DNA from: Parnassius smintheus behrii
Lineage: Eukaryota; Arthropoda; Insecta; Lepidoptera; Papilionidae
Direction of reading: 5' to 3'
NCBI GenBank assembly: GCA_036936625.1
Contig: JAUPFT010000006.1
Location: forward strand, 13,064,501 to 13,128,500
Length of the DNA stretch: 64,000 bases
Part shown: positions 56,901 to 64,000 of the stretch, one piece after another
Position numbering within the stretch: the first letter of the stretch is position 1
Layout: each line of letters opens with the position of its first letter
Program-made: the position numbers and the translations under genes
Notes under the pieces: generated by a model
What the model was told of the DNA's origin: nothing
Database searches by the model: none
What the model saw: only the letters and a program-made list of their open reading frames with translations

Positions 56901-59900
56901 AGTCCACCTGATGGTAAGTGGATGCTGTGGCCCATAGACCTCTTCATTTAAAAAATAAATTACAGTCTATATAAATAGTACAGCTTAGAACAAGTCTTTC
57001 TTTGTATAGAATAAGGATGACAAACGAGCACACAGTCCACCTGATGGTAAGTGGATGCTGTGGCCCATAGACCTCTTCATTTAAAAAATAAATTACAGTC
57101 TATATAAATAGTACAGCTTGGAACAAGTCTTCCTTTGTATAGAATAAGGATGACAAAGGACCACACAGTCCACCTGATGGTAAGTGGAAGCTGTGGCCCG
57201 TAGACCTCTTCATTTAAAAAATAAATTACAGTCTATATAAATAGTACAGCTTAGAACAAGTCTTCCTTTGTATAGATAGAATAAGGATGACAAAGGACCA
57301 CACAGTCCACCTGATGGTAAGTGGATACTGTGGCCCATAGACCTCTTCATTTAAAAAATAAATTACAGTCTATATAAATAGTACAGCTTGGAACAAGTCT
57401 TCCTTTGTATAGAATAAGGATGACAAAGGACCACACAGTCCACCTGATGGTAAGTGGAAGCTGTGGCCCGTAGACCTCTTCATTTAAAAAATAAATTACA
57501 GTCTATATAAATAGTACAGTTTAGAACAAGTCTTGCTTTTTATAGATAGAATAAGAATAACAAACGCACACACAGTCCACCTGATGGTAAGTGGAAGCTG
57601 TGGCCCGTAGACCTCTTCATTTAAAAAATAAATTACAGTCTATATAAATAGTACAGCTTAGAACAAGTCTTCCTTTGTATAGATAGAATAAGGATGACAA
57701 AGGACCACACAGTCCACCCGATGGTAAGTGGATGCTGTGGCCCATAGACCTCTTCATTTATAAAATAAATTACAGTCTATATAAATAGTACAGCTTAGAA
57801 CAAGTCTTCCTTTGTATAGATAGAATATGGATGACAAAGGACCACACAGTCCACCTGATGGTAAGTGGATACTGTGGCCCATAGACTTCTTCATTAAAAA
57901 AATTAATTACAGTCTATATAAATAGTACAGTTTAGAACAAGTCTTCCTTTGTATAGATAGAATAAGAATAACAAACGAGCACACAGTCCACCTGATGGTA
58001 AGTGGATGCTGTGGCCCATAGACCTCCTCATTTAAAAAATAAATTACAGTCTATATAAATAGTACAGTTTAGAACAAGTCTTGCTTTTTATAGATAGAAT
58101 AAGAATAACAAACGCACACACAGTCCACCTGATGGTAAGTGGAAGCTGTGGCCCGTAGACCTCTTCATTTAAAAAATAAATTACAGTCTATATAAATAGT
58201 ACAGCTTAGAACAAGTCTTCCTTTGTATAGATAGAATAAGGATGACAAAGGACCACACAGTCCACCTGATGGTAAGTGGATGCTGTGGCCCATAGACCTC
58301 TTCATTTATAAAATAAATTACAGTCTATATAAATAGTACAGCTTAGAACAAGTCTTCCTTTGTATAGATAGAATATGGATGACAAAGGACCACACAGTCC
58401 ACCTGATGGTAAGTGGATGCTGTGGCCCATAGACCTCTTCATTTATAAAATAAATTACAGTCTATATAAATAGTACAGCTTAGAACAAGTCTTCCTTTGT
58501 ATAGATAGAATAAGGATGACAAAGGACCACACAGTCCACCTGATGGTAAGTGGATGCTGTGGCCCATAGAGCTCTTCATTTATAAAATAAATTACAGTCT
58601 ATATAAATAGTACAGCGTAGAACAAGTCTTCCTTTGTATAGATAGAATAAGGATGACAAAGGACCACACAGTCCACCTGATGGTAAGTGGATGCTGTGGC
58701 CCATAGACCTCTTCATTTAAAAAATAAATTACAGTCTATATAAATAGTACAGCTTAGAACAAGTCTTCCTTTGTGTAGATAGGATAAGAATAACAAACGA
58801 GGACACAGTCCACCTGATGGTAAGTAGATATTGTAGCCCATTGACCTCTTCATTTAAAAAATAAATTACAGTCTATATAAATAGTACAGCGTAGAACAAG
58901 TCTTCCTTTGTATAGATAGAATAAGGATGACAAAGGACCACACAGTCCACCTGATGGTAAGTGGATGCTGTGGCCCATAGACCTCTTCATTTAAAAAATA
59001 AATTACAGTCTATATAAATAGTACAGCTTAGAACAAGTCTTCCTTTGTATAGAATAAGGATGACAAACGAGCACACAGTCCACCTGATGGTAAGTGGATG
59101 CTGTGGCCCATAGACCTCTTCATTTAAAAAATAAATTACAGTCTATATAAATAGTACAGCTTAGAACAAGTCTTCCTTTGTATAGATAGAATAAGGATGA
59201 CAAAGGACCACACAGTCCACCTGATGGTAAGTGGATACTGTGGCCCATAGACCTCTTCATTTAAAAAATAAATTACAGTCTATATAAATAGTACAGCTTG
59301 GAACAAGTCTTCCTTTGTATAGAATAAGGATGACAAAGGACCACACAGTCCACCTGATGGTAAGTGGAAGCTGTGGCCCGTAGACCTCTTCATTTAAAAA
59401 ATAAATTACAGTCTATATAAATAGTACAGCTTAGAACAAGTCTTCCTTTTTATAGATAGAATAAGGATGACAAAGGACCACACAGTCCACTTGATGGTAA
59501 GTGGATGCTGTGGCCCATAGACCTCTTCATTTATAAAATAAATTACAGTCTATATAAATAGTACAGCTTAGAACAAGTCTTCCTTTGTATAGATAGAATA
59601 AGGATGACAAAGGACCACACAGTCCACCTGATGGTAAGCGGATGCTGTGGCCCATAGACCTCTTCATTTATTAAATAAATTACAGTCTATATAAATAGTA
59701 CAGCTTAGAACAAGTCTTCCTTTGTATAGATAGAATAAGGATGACAAAGGACCACACAGTCCACCTGATGGTAAGTGGATGCTGTGGCCCATAGACCTCT
59801 TCATTTAAAAAATAAATTACAGTCTATATAAATAGTACAGCGTAGAACAAGTTTTCCTTTATATAGATAGAATAAGGATGACAAAGGACCTCACAGTCCA

Positions 59901-60009
59901 CCTGATGGTAAGTGGATGCTGTGGCCCATAGACCTCTTCATTTAAAAAATAAATTACAGTCTATATAAATAGTACAGCTTAGAACAAGTCTTCCTTTGTA
60001 TAGATAGAA

Positions 60010-63000
60010 TAAGAATAACAAACGAGCACACAGTCCACCTGATGGTAAGTGGATATTGTAGCCCATTGACCTCTTCAATTAAAAAATAAATTACAGTCTA
60101 TATAAATAGTACAGCGTAGAACAAGTCTTCCATTGTATATATAGAATAAGGATGACAAAGGAGCACACAGTCCACCTGATGGTGAGTGGATGCTGTGGCC
60201 CATAGACCTCTTCATTTATAAAATAAATTACAGTCTATATAAATAGTACAGCTTAGAACAAGTCTTCCTTTGTATAGATAGAATAAGAATAACAAACGAG
60301 CACACAGTCCACCTGATGGTAAGTGGATGCTGTGGCCCATAGACCTCTTCATTTAAAAAATAAATTACAGCCTATATAAATAGTACAGCTTAGAACAAGT
60401 CTTCCTTTGTATAGATAGAATAAGAATAACAAACGAGCACACAGTCCACCTGATGGTAAGTGGATACTGTGGCCCATAGACCTCTTCATTTATAAAATAA
60501 ATTACAGTCTATATAAATAGTACAGCTTAGAACAAGTCTTCCTTTGTATAGATAGAATAAGAATAACAAACGAGCACACAGTCCACCTGATGGTAAGTGG
60601 ATACTGTGGCCTATAGACCTCTTCATTTAAAAAATAAATTACAGTCTATATAAATAGTACAGCGTAGAACAAGTCTTCCTTTGTATACATAGAATAAGGA
60701 TGACAAAGGAGCACACAGTCCACCTGATGGTAAGTGGAAGCTGTGGCCCATAGACCTCTTCATTTAAAAAATAAATTACAGCCTATATAAATAGTACAGC
60801 TTAGAACAAGTCTTCCTTTGTATAGATAGAATAAGGATGACAAAGGAGCACACAGTCCACCTGATGGTGAGTGGATATTGTAGCCCATTGACCTCTTCAT
60901 TTAAAAAATAAATTACGGTCTATATAAATAGTACAGCGTAGAACAAGTCTTCCATTGTATAGATAGAATAAGGATGACAAAGGAGCACACAGTCCACCTG
61001 ATGGTGAGTGGATGCTGTGGCCCATAGACCTCTTCATTTAAAAAATAAATTACAGTCTATATAAATAGTACAGCTTAGAACAAGTCTTCCTTTGTATAGA
61101 TAGAATAAGAATAACAAACGAGCACACAGTCCACCTGATGGTAAGTGGATGCTGTGGCCCATAGACCTCTTCATTTGAAAAATAAATTACAGTCTATATA
61201 AATAGTACAGCGTAGAACAAGTCTTCCTTTGTATAGATAGAATAAAGGTGACAAAGGAGCACACAGTCCACCTGATGGTGAGTGGATGCTGTGGCCCATA
61301 GACCTCTTCATTTAAAAAATAAATTTCAGTCTATATAAATAGTACAGCTTAGAACAAGTCTTCCTTTGTATAGATAGAATAAGGATGACAAAGGACCACA
61401 CAGTCCACCTGATGGTGAGTGGATGCTGTGGCCCATAGACCTCTTCATTTAAAAAATAAATTACAGTCTATATAAATAGTACAGCTTAGAACAAGTCTTC
61501 CTTTGTATAGATAGAATAAGAATAACAAACGAGCACACAGTCCACCTGATGGTAAGTGGATATTGTAGCCCATTGACCTCTTCATTTAAAAAATAAATTA
61601 CAGTCTATATAAATATTACAGCGTAGAACAAGTCTTCCATTGTATAGATAGAATAAGGATGACAAAGGAGCACACAGTCCACCTGATGGTGAGTGGATGC
61701 TGTGGCCCATAGACGTCTTCATTTATAAAATAAATTACAGTCTATATAAATAGTACAGCTTAGAACAAGTCTTCCTTTGTATAGATAGAATAAGAATAAC
61801 AAACGAGCACACAGTCCACCTGATGGTAAGTGGATGCTGTGGCCCATAGACCTCTTCATTTAAAAAATAAATTACAGTCTATATAAATAGTACAGCTTAG
61901 AACAAGTCTTCCTTTGTATAGATAGAATAAGAATAACAAACGAGCACACAGTCCACCTGATGGTAAGTGGATACTGTGGCCCATAGACCTCTTCATTTAT
62001 AAAATAAATTACAGTCTATATAAATAGTACAGCTTAGAACAAGTCTTCCTTTGTATAGATAGAATAAGAATAACAAACGAGCACACAGTCCACCTGATGG
62101 TAAGTGGATACTGTGGCCTATAGACCTCTTCATTTAAAAAATAAATTACAGTCTATATAAATAGTACAGCGTAGAACAAGTCTTCCTTTGTATAGATAGA
62201 ATAAGGATGACAAAGGAGCACACAGTCCACCTGATGGTAAGTGGAAGCTGTGGCCCATAGACCTCTTCATTTAAAAAATAAATTACAGCCTATATAAATA
62301 GTACAGCTTAGAACAAGTCTTCCTTTGTATAGATAGAATAAGGATGACAAAGGAGCACACAGTCCACCTGATGGTGAGTGGATATTGTAGCCCATTGACC
62401 TCTTCATTTAAAAAATAAATTACAGTCTATATAAATAGTACAGCGTAGAACAAGTCTTCCATTGTATAGATAGAATAAGGATGACAAAGGAGCACACAGT
62501 CCACCTGATGGTGAGTGGATGCTGTGGCCCATAGACCTCTTCATTTAAAAAATAAATTACAGTCTATATAAATAGTACAGCTTAGAACAAGTCTTCCTTT
62601 GTATAGATAGAATAAGAATAACAAACGAGCACACAGTCCACCTGATGGTAAGTGGATGCTGTGGCCCATAGACCTCTTCATTTGAAAAATAAATTACAGT
62701 CTATATAAATAGTACAGCGTAGAACAAGTCTTCCTTTGTATAGATAGAATAAAGGTGACAAAGGAGCACACAGTCCACCTGATGGTGAGTGGATGCTGTG
62801 GCCCATAGACCTCTTCATTTAAAAAATAAATTTCAGTCTATATAAATAGTACAGCTTAGAACAAGTCTTCCTTTGTATAGATAGAATAAGGATGACAAAG
62901 GACCACACAGTCCACCTGATGGTGAGTGGATGCTGTGGCCCATAGACCTCTTCATTTAAAAAATAAATTACAGTCTATATAAATAGTACAGCTTAGAACA

Positions 63001-63020
63001 AGTCTTCCTATGTATAGATA
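60010..63020 (+). repeat. 1,507-bp (11-monomer) tandem duplication near the right edge
   Basis: TCATTTGAAA at 61,171 and 62,678 and AATAAAGGTGACAAAGG near 61,240 and 62,747 define an offset of 1,507 bp. AAATTTCAGTC recurs at the same offset. A shorter 685-bp (5-monomer) unit repeats at 55,291 and 55,976 (TAGACCTCCT). Confidence 0.8.
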
Positions 63021-64000
63021 GAATAAGGATGACAAAGGACCACACAGTCCACCTGATGGTAAGTGGATGCTGTGGCCCATAGACCTCTTCATTTATAAAA
63101 TAAATTACAGTCTATATAAATAGTACAGCTTAGAACAAGTCTTCCTTTGTATAGATAGAATAAGGATGACAAAGGACCACACAGTCCACCTGATGGTAAG
63201 TGGATGCTGTGGCCCATAGACCTCTTCATTTATAAAATAAATTACAGTCTATATAAATAGTACAGCTTAGAACAAGTCTTCCTTTGTATAGATAGAATAA
63301 GGATGACAAACGAGCACACAGTCCACCTGATGGTAAGTGGATACTGTGGCCCATAGACTTCTTCATTAAAAAAATTAATTACAGTCTATATAAATAGTAC
63401 AGTTTAGAACAAGTCTTCCTTTGTATAGATAGAATAAGAATAACAAACGAGCACACAGTCCACCTGATGGTAAGAGGATGCTGTGGCCCATAGACCTCCT
63501 CATTTAAAAAATAAATTACAGTCTATATAAATAGTACAGTTTAGAACAAGTCTTGCTTTTTATAGATAGAATAAGAATAACAAACGCACACACAGTCCAC
63601 CTGATGGTAAGTGGAAGCTGTGGCCCGTAGACCTCTTCATTTAAAAAATAAATTACAGTCTATATAAATAGTACAGCTTAGAACAAGTCTTCCTTTTTAT
63701 AGATAGAATAAGGATGACAAAGGACCACACAGTCCACCTGATGGTAAGTGGATGCTGTGGCCCATAGACCTCTTCATTTATAAAATAAATTACAGTCTAT
63801 ATAAATAGTACAGCTTAGAACAAGTCTTCCTTTGTATAGATAGAATAAGGATGACAAAGGACCACACAGTCCACCTGATGGTAAGTGGATGCTGTGGCCC
63901 ATAGACCTCTTCATTTATAAAATAAATTACAGTCTATATAAATAGTACAGCTTAGAACAAGTCTTCCTTTGTATAGATAGAATAAGGATGACAAAGGACC

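Larger units (their letters stand above)
22981..64000 (+). repeat. 137-bp satellite DNA array, about 300 monomers, continues past the window
   Basis: A representative monomer is 24,841-24,977 (start CACCTGATGGTAAGTGG). Adjacent monomers are all head-to-tail in one orientation, with no interruption by other DNA. The usual length is 137 bp; a variant of 133 bp lacks one GATA (GTATAGAATAAGG instead of GTATAGATAGAATAAGG). Base composition is about 36% G+C. Monomer types are defined by linked variants: GGACCACAC / CGAGCACAC / CGCACACAC, AGCTTAG / AGCGTAG / AGTTTAG / ACAACTTAG, GATGCTGTGGCCCATAG / GATATTGTAGCCCATTG / GAAGCTGTGGCCCGTAG, and ATTTAAAAAATAA / ATTTATAAAATAA. Each monomer holds TATATAAATAG, AATAAATTACAG and ATGGTAAGTGG. 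About 60 bp of it is the reverse complement of the retroposon tail at 1,779-1,845. There is no coding capacity; short open frames such as 50,383-50,084 on the minus strand are by-products. Confidence 0.98.

Noticed and set aside
22981..64000. Regular direct repeats resembling a CRISPR array
   Set aside because: The repeats are 137 bp and contiguous with no unique spacers, and the DNA is clearly animal nuclear DNA.

Overview
The window looks like nuclear DNA of a lepidopteran insect (moth or butterfly). The evidence is its repeats: tRNA-headed SINE fragments, a poly(A)-tailed retroposon with the tail motif CCACTTACCATCAGGTGG, a Jockey-type endonuclease/RT and an RTE-type RT of kinds very common in Lepidoptera, and frequent AT microsatellites. 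I recognise no host protein gene, no functional tRNA/rRNA gene and no CRISPR array anywhere in the 64 kb. Species and chromosome cannot be read from this sequence.

Left third (1-22,980) is a graveyard of mobile elements. In order: a broken P-element/THAP9-like transposase piece at the left edge; three tRNA-like SINE pieces, all on the minus strand; a poly(A)-tailed retroposon (1,520-1,861); a non-autonomous hAT-like element with an exact 8-bp target-site duplication (3,909-5,039); a decayed Jockey-like LINE on the minus strand (6,675-8,514); an RTE LINE with a 492-codon open RT frame (9,386-10,864); a 5'-truncated CR1/Jockey-group LINE on the minus strand lying tail-to-tail with it (10,884-12,846); a Ty3/gypsy LTR element (15,889-18,716) whose pol has been deleted internally but which still reads as one 766-codon frame; and smaller fragments of the same families, ending in an inverted repeat with a long C/G tract (22,178-22,548).

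Right two thirds (22,981 to the window end, about 41 kb) is one uninterrupted head-to-tail satellite of about 300 monomers of 137 bp (a 133-bp variant lacks GATA). The monomers have a higher-order organisation. A block of exactly 9,326 bp (about 68 monomers) is repeated from about 28.4 kb, with two full copies and a divergent third. Inside the block is a tandem duplication of 2,188 bp; flanking parts show further duplications at 2,861, 1,507 and 685 bp. About 60 bp of each monomer matches, in reverse complement, the tail of the dispersed retroposon at 1,779-1,845, so the satellite appears to have arisen by amplifying a retroposon 3' end plus adjoining DNA. This array is the most unusual feature of the window.
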